DNA from: Streptomyces griseorubiginosus
GTDB lineage: Bacteria > Actinomycetota > Actinomycetes > Streptomycetales > Streptomycetaceae
Reading direction: 5' to 3'
Assembly (NCBI RefSeq): GCF_001514195.1
Contig: NZ_KQ948736.1
Coordinates: 1,286,625 to 1,350,624, forward strand
Length of the DNA stretch: 64,000 bases
Shown: in pieces, positions 48,110 to 56,030 of the stretch
How positions within the stretch are numbered: position 1 is the stretch's first letter
Layout of the letters: every line of letters starts with the position of its first letter
Made by a program: the position numbers and the translations under genes
Notes under the pieces: generated by a model
What the model was told of the DNA's origin: nothing
What the model saw: the letters and a program-made list of their open reading frames with translations, nothing else
Databases searched by the model: none

Positions 48110-48145
48110 CTCACTGTCACTGTGCGTCCACATAGTGACAGTGAG
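48110..48145. terminator. perfect hairpin downstream of the monooxygenase gene
   Basis: CTCACTGTCACT and AGTGACAGTGAG form a perfect 12-bp stem around a 12-nt loop, just past the stop codon and directly abutting the TTGAAA -35 box of the next promoter. It may be a terminator, an operator, or both. It is less GC-rich than its surroundings. Confidence 0.7.
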
Positions 48146-48175
48146 TTGAAAGGCCCCTGGGCGTCATGGTGTACT
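48146..48175 (+). promoter_or_regulatory. promoter of the leader peptide and cysteine dioxygenase gene
   Basis: TTGAAA (48146-48151), an 18-bp spacer, TGTACT (48170-48175), then seven bases to GTG 48183. The predicted transcription start coincides with the leader start codon, so the leader ORF would be leaderless. Confidence 0.6.
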
Positions 48176-48182
48176 CCGCATC

Positions 48183-48269
48183 GTGACCGACACCTGTGTG
48201 CGCCTGTGGCGGAGGGTCCATATGGACCTCGTCCGCTATGCGGGCTGCGTGTGTCGCCCGTCCTGCTGA
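48183..48269 (+). CDS. Cys-rich leader peptide (uORF)
   Basis: The 28-residue ORF starts VTDTCVRLWRRVHMDLVRYA and ends GCVCRPSC just before TGA, with four cysteines, three of them in the last seven residues. The RRVHMDLVR core matches a motif I know from small peptides labelled 'putative leader peptide' upstream of sulfur metabolism genes in Streptomyces. Cys-rich uORFs in actinobacteria control downstream genes by sensing Cys-tRNA supply. An internal ATG 48222 with GGAGGG is an alternative start giving 15 residues. A hairpin follows 23 bases after the stop, then the cysteine dioxygenase gene. Confidence 0.7.
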   Translation: MTDTCVRLWRRVHMDLVRYAGCVCRPSC

Positions 48270-48291
48270 ATTCGCCGCTTTCCTTTCTCGC

Positions 48292-48311
48292 GTGCCGCTG
48301 CTGAGCGGCAC
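48292..48311 (+). promoter_or_regulatory. hairpin between leader peptide and cysteine dioxygenase gene
   Basis: GTGCCGCT GCTG AGCGGCAC is a perfect 8-bp stem with a tetraloop. It lies between the leader stop and the dioxygenase start, where an attenuation structure would be expected. No T-tract follows. Confidence 0.55.
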
Positions 48312-48345
48312 CGCGGTTCCGCGAACTCCTCTCAGGACGGTACCC

Positions 48346-48870
48346 GTGTCTGCCCTCCCCTCTGTCTCCGCCGTCGCCGCGCCCACCCAGGCCGAACTCC
48401 TCGACTTCGTCCGACGTACGGCCGCCGACACCGAGCTGATCGACTCGCTCCCGCTCGACCCCGAAGGCCGCACCTGGGTGCGCCTCGAGGGCCCGGGCGG
48501 CAGCGAGGCCTGGCTGATCGGCTGGCCGCCCGGCACCGGCACCGGCTGGCACGACCACGCCGAGTCGGTCGGCGCGTTCATCACCGCGGCCGGTGAGCTC
48601 AAGGAGAACTCCCTGGCCGCCCGGCTGCCCGCCGACGGCTGGAAGACCCTCGAACTCTCCGACGACGTGGACCGTGAGCGCCGCCTGCCCGCCGGCAAGG
48701 GCCGCTCCTTCGGACAGCACCATGTCCACGAGGTCCTCAACGAGTCCACCGAGGTCCACGCGGTCTCCGTGCACGCCTACTACCCGCCCCTCCCCCAGAT
48801 CCGCCGCTACAGCCGCACGGGCCAGATCCTCCGCCTGGAGCACGTGGAACGGCCGGAGGACTGGCAGTGA
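48346..48870 (+). CDS. cysteine dioxygenase family protein
   Basis: The 174-residue cupin protein oxidises a thiol such as cysteine to its sulfinate with Fe(II) and O2. The three His ligands are in GTGWHDHAES (two) and VHAVSVHAYYP (one), and the second cupin motif region reads FGQHHVHEVLN. GTG 48346 (VSALPSVSAVAAPTQAEL) follows AGGAC; an upstream frame from 48196 overlaps the leader peptide in another phase and is rejected. A cysteine-sensing leader upstream supports cysteine as substrate. Confidence 0.9.
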   Translation: MSALPSVSAVAAPTQAELLDFVRRTAADTELIDSLPLDPEGRTWVRLEGPGGSEAWLIGWPPGTGTGWHDHAESVGAFITAAGELKENSLAARLPADGWKTLELSDDVDRERRLPAGKGRSFGQHHVHEVLNESTEVHAVSVHAYYPPLPQIRRYSRTGQILRLEHVERPEDWQ

Positions 48871-48960
48871 GCGCACCCGGCCCGCGATCCGTGCGGCCGG
48901 AATCCTGGTCCCCCTGGACCTACCCCCGTCTCAGAACCCCTCGTTTCAACACCCCTGGTC

Positions 48961-50079
48961 TCAGAACCCCTCGTCGCCGAGGAACTCCGTCTCCTCCCCC
49001 TCCTCCTCCAGTGCCTGCCTGACCACCCGCAGGGCCATGCCCTCGGAGTAGCCCTTGCGGGCCAGCATCCCGGCGAGGCGGCGCAGCCGCTTGTCCCGGT
49101 CGAGACCCCGGGTGGCCCGGAGCTTGCGCTCGACCAGCTCGCGCGCCGTCGCCTCCTCCTGCTCGGAGTCGAGCTGGGAGACGGCCTCGTCGATCAGCGT
49201 GGAGTCGACGCCCTTGGTCCGCAGCTCCTGGGCGAGCGCACGCCGGGCGAGCCCTCGGCCATGGTGCCGCGACTCCACCCAGGCGTCCGCGAACGCGCTG
49301 TCGTTGATCAGCCCGACCTCCTCGAACCGCGACAGCACCTCCTCGGCGGCCTCGTCGGGGATCTCCCGCTTGCGCAGGGCGTCGGCCAGCTGCTTGCGGG
49401 TGCGCGGGGTCCCGGTGAGCAGGCGCAGACAGATCGCCCGCGCCCGCTCCACCGGGTCCGCCGGAGGCTCCCCCTTCTCGGCCCTCGACGAGGAAGGACC
49501 GCCTCCGTCCTCACCGGGCGACTCCCCGAAGCCGCGCCGGCGCTGCCGACGCCCACGGGGACCGTTCCGTCCGGGAGCGCCGCCGTCACCGCGACGCGAA
49601 CCCCGTCCGGCTCCCCCGAAGCCATGCGCGGCCGCCTCTTCACGGCCGTACGCAGGACCGTCATCGCCGCGGGAAGAACCGTCGCCGTATGAGCTGGATG
49701 ACGCACGGTCACCGTACGACTCGCCACCACCGTATGACGGATCGTCACCGTACGGCTCATGGCCGTGCCCCGCGCCCCCGCTCGCCCCACCGCCCTGCAG
49801 GACGGCGGCACCGTCGCCGGGGCGGCCCACCAGGTACGGCCGGCCGTCGCCGTACCTCAGGGCATGGCCCAAGCCCCCGTCCGCACCGCCCCCCGACGGC
49901 CCGTCGACGGAGGGGCGACGCGAGCCGCGCGACACCGGGCGGCCGTGTCCCCCGTCCGCCCCGTGCCCCGTACCGTCCCCGTGCTCGTCGCCGTCCGGCC
50001 CGGCAGAACCCCCGCTGCCCTTACCGCCCCGCCCTCGCGGAGCGTCCTCGTACTCGGCCCAGTCGGTTCGCCGTGTCAC
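48961..50079 (-). CDS. recX: RecA regulator RecX with long N-terminal extension
   Basis: The 372-residue product has the RecX fold only in the last 170 residues (ERARAICLRLLTGTPRTRKQLADAL ... EVGLINDSAFADAWVESRHHGRGLARRALAQELRTKGV). The first 200 residues are disordered Gly/Ser/Asp/Arg-rich sequence with SYGD- and YGDG-type repeats. RecX caps RecA filaments and tunes recombination. GTG 50079 is four bases after the recA stop, so the pair is an operon. Confidence 0.93.
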   Translation of the reverse strand: MTRRTDWAEYEDAPRGRGGKGSGGSAGPDGDEHGDGTGHGADGGHGRPVSRGSRRPSVDGPSGGGADGGLGHALRYGDGRPYLVGRPGDGAAVLQGGGASGGAGHGHEPYGDDPSYGGGESYGDRASSSSYGDGSSRGDDGPAYGREEAAAHGFGGAGRGSRRGDGGAPGRNGPRGRRQRRRGFGESPGEDGGGPSSSRAEKGEPPADPVERARAICLRLLTGTPRTRKQLADALRKREIPDEAAEEVLSRFEEVGLINDSAFADAWVESRHHGRGLARRALAQELRTKGVDSTLIDEAVSQLDSEQEEATARELVERKLRATRGLDRDKRLRRLAGMLARKGYSEGMALRVVRQALEEEGEETEFLGDEGF

Positions 50080-50083
50080 GGGA

Positions 50084-51208
50084 TCAGCTCTTGGCGGCCG
50101 GGGCCTTGGCCTTCGTCGCCTTCGCGGCTGCCGGAGCGGGCACCTTCGCGGCGTCGTCCGCGGCGGCGGACACCGCGGCGTCCGCACCCGGCTCGGCGGT
50201 CGGCTCCTGGGGACGCACGCCGACGCCCAGCTTCTCCTTGATCTTCTTCTCGATCTCGTTGGCCAGGTCGGGGTTGTCCTTCAGGAAGTTGCGCGCGTTC
50301 TCCTTGCCCTGGCCGAGCTGGTCGCCCTCGTACGTGTACCAGGCGCCGGCCTTGCGCACGAAGCCGTGCTCCACGCCCATGTCGATCAGACCGCCCTCGC
50401 GGCTGATGCCCTGGCCGTAGAGGATGTCGAACTCGGCCTGCTTGAAGGGCGGCGCGACCTTGTTCTTGACGACCTTGACGCGGGTGCGGTTGCCGACCGC
50501 GTCGGTGCCGTCCTTCAGGGTCTCGATGCGGCGGATGTCCATGCGCACCGAGGCGTAGAACTTCAGCGCCCGGCCACCGGTCGTGGTCTCCGGCGAGCCG
50601 AACATCACGCCGATCTTCTCGCGGAGCTGGTTGATGAAGATCGCGGTGGTCTTGGACTGGTTGAGCGCGCTGGTGATCTTCCGCAGGGCCTGGCTCATCA
50701 GACGGGCCTGGAGACCGACATGGCTGTCGCCCATCTCGCCCTCGATCTCCGCGCGCGGGACGAGCGCGGCCACGGAGTCGATGACGATCAGGTCGAGGGC
50801 ACCGGAGCGGACCAGCATGTCCACGATCTCCAGGGCCTGCTCGCCGTTGTCCGGCTGGGAGAGGATCAGGTTGTCGACGTCGACGCCGAGCTTGCGCGCG
50901 TACTCGGGGTCGAGGGCGTGCTCCGCGTCCACGAAGGCCACCTGGCCGCCGGCCCGCTGAGCGTTGGCCACCGCGTGCAGGGTGAGGGTCGTCTTTCCGG
51001 AGGACTCCGGGCCGTACACCTCCACCACACGGCCACGCGGGATGCCGCCGACGCCGAGCGCGACGTCGAGCGCGGTCGACCCGGTGGGGATGACCTCGAT
51101 GGGCTCGTTCGGCCGCTCGCCCATGCGCATGACCGCGCCCTTGCCGAACTGCCGTTCAATCTGTGCGAGCGCGGCGTCGAGCGCCTTCTCGCGGTCGGTT
51201 CCTGCCAT
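50084..51208 (-). CDS. recA: recombinase RecA
   Basis: The 374-residue RecA has Walker A GPESSGKTT, the DAEHALDPEYARKLGVD segment, Walker B LIVIDSVAALVPRAEIEGEMGD, the loop 2 region INQLREKIGVMFGSPETTTGGRALKFYASVR, and the C-terminal Ala/Lys-rich tail usual in Streptomyces. It mediates homologous recombination and LexA self-cleavage. ATG 51208 (MAGTDREKAL) is preferred over 51274. A LexA box precedes it and recX follows in operon. Confidence 0.98.
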   Translation of the reverse strand: MAGTDREKALDAALAQIERQFGKGAVMRMGERPNEPIEVIPTGSTALDVALGVGGIPRGRVVEVYGPESSGKTTLTLHAVANAQRAGGQVAFVDAEHALDPEYARKLGVDVDNLILSQPDNGEQALEIVDMLVRSGALDLIVIDSVAALVPRAEIEGEMGDSHVGLQARLMSQALRKITSALNQSKTTAIFINQLREKIGVMFGSPETTTGGRALKFYASVRMDIRRIETLKDGTDAVGNRTRVKVVKNKVAPPFKQAEFDILYGQGISREGGLIDMGVEHGFVRKAGAWYTYEGDQLGQGKENARNFLKDNPDLANEIEKKIKEKLGVGVRPQEPTAEPGADAAVSAAADDAAKVPAPAAAKATKAKAPAAKS

Positions 51209-51369
51209 GGGTTCCACCCGATTTGCTTGAGTCGATCGCTTCACGTCAAAGACGCTAACGCCTGCCACTGACAATGCGCCCTGACGCCCGTCCGGCCTGT
51301 GGATAACTCGGGTACTTCTCCGGGCAAATCATGCCGAATGACACACCGTCGGCTAGGCCGGAGCCTCCA

Positions 51370-51398
51370 TGAGAATGGATGTTCGATTTTCGTGTCAA
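51370..51398 (-). promoter_or_regulatory. recA promoter with LexA (SOS) box
   Basis: On the minus strand TTGACA (51393-51398) is followed, 15-17 bases later, by a -10 region within CATTCTCA. The LexA-type box TCGAACATCCATTCTC (51371-51386) overlaps it. It is close to the actinobacterial SOS consensus CGAAC-N4-GTTCG in its left half. Confidence 0.85.
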
Positions 51399-51571
51399 GC
51401 GCACCACGCGGCACTCGGACGACTTCCTCCGACAGGCTCCGACCGCCTCCCGAAGCCTCCGTCGACCGCCTTTCCATGCCCTCTCCGGCGGGTCGGCTAC
51501 TGCCCGCGGCGTACCCCAGGTGCCTTCGGCCGTACGACGACCCCGGGGGCCGTCCTCGCCAGTGTTGAGCC

Positions 51572-52384
51572 ATGGACACCCGGAACAGCAAGGACCTCGA
51601 CAGAACGCCCGCGGCGTCGGCACGGACATCGGTGCCGCGGATTCCCGGCGCACGCCGCGTGGAGCGGCTCTGCCACGCCACCGGTCTTTTCCTCGTCATC
51701 TCCGGGCTCGTGCACCTCGTGGTGTTCGCCGTGGACGGCGGCCCCTGGGACGGACCGGTCTCCTGGCGCAAGCCGGTGACGTTCGGGCTGTCCTTCGGGG
51801 TGACGCTGATCGCGGTCACCTGGGTGACGTCGTATCTGCGCGTCGGCGCACGCACGCGTGCCGTGCTGCTCGCGGTGTTCGCGGCCGACTGCGTGGTCGA
51901 GGTCGGCGGCATCACCCTCCAGGCGTGGCGCCGGGTGCCCTCGCACCTCGACATGGAGACGCCCTTCGACACGGCGGTGTCCATGACGCTGGCGGTGGGC
52001 GGGGGCGTCCTCGTGGTCCTGCTGACCGTGTTCGCCGTCGCGTCGTTCCGGCAGCGGCCCTCGGGCCCCGCGGGGATGGACCTCGCGGTGCGCTCGGGGT
52101 TCGCGATCCTGCTCGTGGCGCTCGCCTCGGGTGCCGCGATGATCGCGCGCGGAGTCGTCCTCACCCGTACCGGACACCAGGAGGCGGCCTACCACTCGAC
52201 CGCCCCGCTCAAGCCGCTGCACGGTGTGAGCCTGCACGCGGTCCTTGTCCTTCCCGCGCTGGCCTGGCTGCTGTCCCGCACCCCGTGGAGCGAGACGCTG
52301 CGGCGCAGGCTCCTGTACGCGGCGGTCGGCGCTTACGTCACGGCCGTCGCCGGCGCCGGACTCTGGGCCGCCCTCACGTACTGA
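51572..52384 (+). CDS. hypothetical integral membrane protein
   Basis: The 270-residue product has a hydrophilic N-terminus and seven or so predicted membrane helices (LVISGLVHLVVFAV, VTFGLSFGVTLIAVTWV, AVLLAVFAADCVVEVGGITL, ...). The motif RPGxxKP-like SWRKPVTFGLSFG and the HQEAAYHSTAPLKPLHGVSLHA stretch may bind something, but I recognise no family function. ATG 51572 is preceded by a GAGCC sequence only. It is divergent from recA and faces the convergent AI-2E permease gene. Confidence 0.75.
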   Translation: MDTRNSKDLDRTPAASARTSVPRIPGARRVERLCHATGLFLVISGLVHLVVFAVDGGPWDGPVSWRKPVTFGLSFGVTLIAVTWVTSYLRVGARTRAVLLAVFAADCVVEVGGITLQAWRRVPSHLDMETPFDTAVSMTLAVGGGVLVVLLTVFAVASFRQRPSGPAGMDLAVRSGFAILLVALASGAAMIARGVVLTRTGHQEAAYHSTAPLKPLHGVSLHAVLVLPALAWLLSRTPWSETLRRRLLYAAVGAYVTAVAGAGLWAALTY

Positions 52385-52393
52385 ACCGGCGCC

Positions 52394-53671
52394 TCAGGCC
52401 GACTCGTCCCCGTCGGTGGAGTCCTGCGCCCCGTGCCGCCGCCGCTCCCACAGCGCACGCGCGCGCGTGACCGGCGAGGGCCCCTCGCCCCGCTTGCGGT
52501 GGCCGTGGACCCGCGGGTCGTCGGTGACGGCGTACCGCTTCACGTACGCCCCGAGGAACGCCTGGAGCGTGGCGACCGCCGGGATGGCGATCAGGGCGCC
52601 GACGGCACCGAGCAGGGCGGTACCCGCGATGACCGAGCCGAAGGCGACCGCGGGGTGGATGTCGACGGTCTTCGAGGTCAGCTTGGGCTGGAGCACGTAG
52701 TTCTCGAACTGCTGGTAGATCACCACGAAGACCAGGACCCACAGCGCGTACCAGGGGTCGACCGTGAAGGCGATCAGCATGGGCAGGGCGCCCGCGAGAT
52801 AGGTGCCGATGGTCGGGATGAACTGCGAGACCAGGCCCACCCACACGGCCAGCACGGGCGCGTACGGCACCTCCAGGGCCTGGAGGAGCACGAAGTGCGC
52901 GACTCCGGAGACGAGCGCCATCAGACCGCGCGAGTAGAGGTAGCCGCCGGTCTTGTCGACGGCGATCTCCCAGGCGCGCAGCACCTCGGCCTGCCGGGCG
53001 GGCGGCAGCACGGAGCAGATCGCGCGGCGCAGGCGGGGCCCGTCCGCAGCGAAGTAGAACGAGAACAGCACGATCGTCAGCAGCTGGAAGAGCCCGCCGA
53101 GCACCTGGGCGGACACGTCCAGGACGCCGGTGGCGCTGTTCTGCACATAGTTGCGCAGCCAGTCGGAGCGCAGCAGGCCCTCCTGGACGTCCACCCGCTT
53201 CAGATCGGTGTGGAAGTGCCCGTTGATCCAGCTGATGACGGAGTCGAGGTAGTCGGGGAAATCCTCGACGATCTTGATGATCTGGCCGGCGAGCATCGAC
53301 CCGAGCAGCACGATGAAGCCCGCGGAGACGATCAGCACCGCGAAGAAGACCAGGAAGGTGGCGAGTCCCCTGCGCATGCCCCGCGCGGCCATCTTGCTCA
53401 CCGCGGGTTCTATGGCCAGGGCCAGGAAGAACGCGATGAGGATGTTGATCAGCAGCCCTATGAGCTGGTGGAAGGCCCAACTGCCGAGCTGGAACACGGC
53501 GATGAGAGCGAGGGCGAGCACCATGGCGCGCGGCAGCCAGCGCGGCATACGGGCGTTCGGCCCGGCGCCTGCGGCCGGGGGCCGGGAGGGCGGCGTCGTG
53601 CCGGACGGAGGTGCCTGCGGGGCTGTCTGCCCGGACTCGTCAGTGGGTGCCACGGAGCAAGTCTCACCCAC
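52394..53671 (-). CDS. AI-2E family (PerM/YtvI-type) transporter
   Basis: The 425-residue product has about eight membrane helices and the typical AI-2E transporter pattern (LIGLLINILIAFFLALAIEPAVSKMA, QFIPTIGTYLAGALPMLIAF, VVIYQQFENYVLQPKL, HPAVAFGSVIAGTALLGAVGALIAIP). N-terminal 40 residues are Pro/Ala-rich. GTG 53671 is the first start; GTG 53653 is an alternative. The transported substrate is not known for this subgroup. Confidence 0.88.
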   Translation of the reverse strand: MGETCSVAPTDESGQTAPQAPPSGTTPPSRPPAAGAGPNARMPRWLPRAMVLALALIAVFQLGSWAFHQLIGLLINILIAFFLALAIEPAVSKMAARGMRRGLATFLVFFAVLIVSAGFIVLLGSMLAGQIIKIVEDFPDYLDSVISWINGHFHTDLKRVDVQEGLLRSDWLRNYVQNSATGVLDVSAQVLGGLFQLLTIVLFSFYFAADGPRLRRAICSVLPPARQAEVLRAWEIAVDKTGGYLYSRGLMALVSGVAHFVLLQALEVPYAPVLAVWVGLVSQFIPTIGTYLAGALPMLIAFTVDPWYALWVLVFVVIYQQFENYVLQPKLTSKTVDIHPAVAFGSVIAGTALLGAVGALIAIPAVATLQAFLGAYVKRYAVTDDPRVHGHRKRGEGPSPVTRARALWERRRHGAQDSTDGDESA

Positions 53672-53712
53672 GGCACTGACATTCGGCTGCCCTGCTGCGA
53701 TCTTCGTGACCG

Positions 53713-53752
53713 GTCAGTGCTCTTCGGTGTGACCTGTCAGTGCTCTTCAGTG
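53713..53752. repeat. 17-bp direct repeat before the AI-2E gene
   Basis: GTCAGTGCTCTTCGGTG (53713-53729) recurs at 53736-53752 with one change, 23 bp apart. The second copy covers the stop codon of the DUF3046 gene. Confidence 0.7.
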
Positions 53753-53941
53753 CCTCTCCGCGGGAACGTTCATCACCGTGCACACCACTCGCCACACGTC
53801 CTTGGCGTCCCAGCCGGAGTCCAGCGCCTCGTGCACCGTGCGTCCACCGAGCTCCGCCATCACATGATCGCGCGCGAAGGTGTCGGCGTACCCCGGACCG
53901 AAGTGTTCCGCCATCCGCTGCCAGAAGACCGTCAACCGCAT
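53747..53941 (-). CDS. DUF3046 family protein
   Basis: The 64-residue protein MRLTVFWQRMAEHFGPGYAD ... VMNVPAERH is of the DUF3046 family, usually found near recA in actinobacteria. Function unknown. ATG 53941 follows TGGAGTC. It lies upstream of the AI-2E gene on the same strand. Confidence 0.9.
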   Translation of the reverse strand: MRLTVFWQRMAEHFGPGYADTFARDHVMAELGGRTVHEALDSGWDAKDVWRVVCTVMNVPAERH

Positions 53942-54021
53942 GACTCCAGTATCCCGCCCCTGAGGGTGGGCCTCGGCCGGGACCGCTTGTCGAGACCGCT
54001 TTCCGCCCTACGGTCTGTCGC

Positions 54022-54966
54022 ATGCCCGAAACAGGAGCTTTCCCACTCCCCCAGACGCCACCGGCGCACTCCCCGCTCTTCCGCGCGGAGCACTTCGTCT
54101 GGCTCACCGCGCGCGTGCTGGAACAGCGGCTGTTCGCGTACCACTTCCTGAACGGCGGCCCCGACCCGGTGGAGACGGCTCTGGACGCCTACCGCAACAC
54201 GGACGGCGGGTACGGCCACGCCCTGGAGCCCGATCTGCGCGGCCCGGTCAGCCAGCCCCTGCACATCGCTCACGCCCTGCGGATCCTGGACGCCGTGGGG
54301 CGCTGCGGCGGACAGCGGGTGGAGCGCGTGTGCCGCTATCTCACGTCCGTCTCCACCCCGGACGGCGCCCTGCCCGCCGTCACTCCCGCCCAGCGCGGCT
54401 ATCCGACGGCCCCGTTCCTGCCGGTGGTGGACGCCCCGCCGAGCGAACTGCTCGCCACGGGCCCGGTGGTCGGCCTGCTGCACCGCAACGAGGTGTGGCA
54501 CGCCTGGCTGTTCCGGGCCACGGACTTCTGCTGGCAGGCGGTGGAGTCTCTCCAGGTGTCCCACCCGTACGAGATCAGGGCCGCCCTGACCTTCCTGGAC
54601 TCCGTTCCGGATCGCCCGCGCGCGCAGGCCACCGCGGACCGCCTGGGCCGACTGGTGCGCGAGCGACGACTGGCCGTGCTGGACCCCGCGGACCTCGCCG
54701 CGTTCCCCGTCGCCCCCGGCTACGCGCCGGGCGAGCACCACTTCCCGCACGACTACGCGAGGACTCCGGACTCCCTCGCGCGCGCGTGGTTCACCGACGA
54801 CGAGATGGCCCGCTCGCTGGACCACCTGGCGGCCGAACAGCAGGAGGACGGCGGCTGGCCGATCCGCTGGCGCCCCTGGGCACCGTCCACCACCCTCGAA
54901 GCGCGCCCCATGGTGACGATCGAGGCATTGCGCACCCTGCGCGCGTACGGCCGCGGCGTCGGCTGA
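54022..54966 (+). CDS. alpha/alpha-toroid protein, terpene-cyclase/prenyltransferase-like
   Basis: The 314-residue product has QW-like repeats typical of prenyltransferase/squalene oxidase-fold toroids: ALDAYRNTDGGYGHALEPDLRG near residue 55-75 and EQQEDGGWPIRWRPW near 275-290. No DXDD catalytic motif is seen, so it is probably a binding protein or a divergent enzyme. ATG 54022. It is a single gene. Confidence 0.72.
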   Translation: MPETGAFPLPQTPPAHSPLFRAEHFVWLTARVLEQRLFAYHFLNGGPDPVETALDAYRNTDGGYGHALEPDLRGPVSQPLHIAHALRILDAVGRCGGQRVERVCRYLTSVSTPDGALPAVTPAQRGYPTAPFLPVVDAPPSELLATGPVVGLLHRNEVWHAWLFRATDFCWQAVESLQVSHPYEIRAALTFLDSVPDRPRAQATADRLGRLVRERRLAVLDPADLAAFPVAPGYAPGEHHFPHDYARTPDSLARAWFTDDEMARSLDHLAAEQQEDGGWPIRWRPWAPSTTLEARPMVTIEALRTLRAYGRGVG

Positions 54967-54993
54967 GCCGGTCCGCGCGCGTACGACCGTCCT

Positions 54994-55302
54994 TCAGGCA
55001 CCCAGAGCCCGCACCCCCGCCGTCACGACCACCGCGGTCGCGACCACGACCAGGAACGGCGCCCGCAGGAGCAGTGCCAGGGCGGCCGAGGCCAGTCCAG
55101 CGGCCCGCGCGTCGAGGACCGGCATCCGCCCGTCGGCGAAGGTCTGCTGAGCGGTGAGCGCGGCCAGGAGCGCCACCGGCACCAGTGCGGCAAGGCGCTT
55201 CACCAAGGGCCGGTCGAGCACGCCCGCCGGCACGAGCAGTCCGAGGAGTTTGACGACATAGCAACCGAGGGCGGTGACGCCGATCGCGATCCATGTGCTC
55301 AC
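54994..55302 (-). CDS. azlD: branched-chain amino acid exporter small subunit AzlD
   Basis: The 102-residue membrane protein (three or four helices; MSTWIAIGVTALGCYVVKLLG, RLAALVPVALLAALTAQQTFADG) is AzlD. With AzlC it exports branched-chain amino acids or analogues. GTG 55302 overlaps the azlC stop (GTGA). Confidence 0.9.
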   Translation of the reverse strand: MSTWIAIGVTALGCYVVKLLGLLVPAGVLDRPLVKRLAALVPVALLAALTAQQTFADGRMPVLDARAAGLASAALALLLRAPFLVVVATAVVVTAGVRALGA

Positions 55303-56030
55303 CGCCCCTCCTCCTTCGTCCGCTCGCGACGCCCTCGCGCCCACAGGACCAGGGGCGCGGCGAGGGCGGCCGCCAGCACCGGCACCCCGGCCGGCAGCAC
55401 CGGAAGCAGCCCGAGCCCCAGCAGCACGGCGAGCCCGGCCACGGCCCGCTCGGTGCCGCTCCTGACCATGGGCGCGAGCAGCGCGAGGAACACGGCCGGC
55501 CCGGCCGCGTCCAGCCCCCACGCGCGCGTGTCCCCGATCGCGTCGGCGCCCAGGGCCCCCAGCAAGGTGGTCAGGTTCCACAACACATAGAGGGTGAGCC
55601 CCGTGACGGCGAAGCCGATCCGACCGGCACGCCGCGTGGGCTGCGCGAGCGAGACCGCGGCGGTCTCGTCGATGACCCACTGAGCGGCGAAGGGCCGCAG
55701 GAAGCGCGGAAGAGCGAGCAACTGGGACAGCCGCAGCCCGTAGAACGCGTTGCGCACCCCGAGGAAGAAAGCCCCGGCCGCGGCCGTGAAAGGACTCCCG
55801 CCGGCCGCGAGCGCCCCCACCAGAGCGAACTGGGACGCTCCGGTGAACACCAGAAGGCTGAGCGCACAGGTCTGCGGCAGCGTGAGCCCGCTGCCGGCCG
55901 AGGTCACCCCGAAGGCGAAACCGGACAGTCCGACGGCCACCCCGACTCCGAGGGCGTCTCGGACGACGGCGGAGTCCGGCTTTCCGCCCCCGTGGGGTTG
56001 CCGATCTGCGAGTGCGCTCTGTTCTGCCAC
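55299..56030 (-). CDS. azlC: branched-chain amino acid exporter large subunit AzlC
   Basis: The 243-residue membrane protein has the AzlC pattern: GVAVGLSGFAFGVTSAGSGLTLPQT, LLVFTGASQFALVGAL, FFLGVRNAFYGLRLSQLL, QWVIDETAAVSL. GTG 56030 lies inside the 3' end of the AraC-type gene (127-bp overlap); it gives the N-terminus usual for Streptomyces homologues. AzlD is encoded immediately after. Confidence 0.92.
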   Translation of the reverse strand: MAEQSALADRQPHGGGKPDSAVVRDALGVGVAVGLSGFAFGVTSAGSGLTLPQTCALSLLVFTGASQFALVGALAAGGSPFTAAAGAFFLGVRNAFYGLRLSQLLALPRFLRPFAAQWVIDETAAVSLAQPTRRAGRIGFAVTGLTLYVLWNLTTLLGALGADAIGDTRAWGLDAAGPAVFLALLAPMVRSGTERAVAGLAVLLGLGLLPVLPAGVPVLAAALAAPLVLWARGRRERTKEEGR

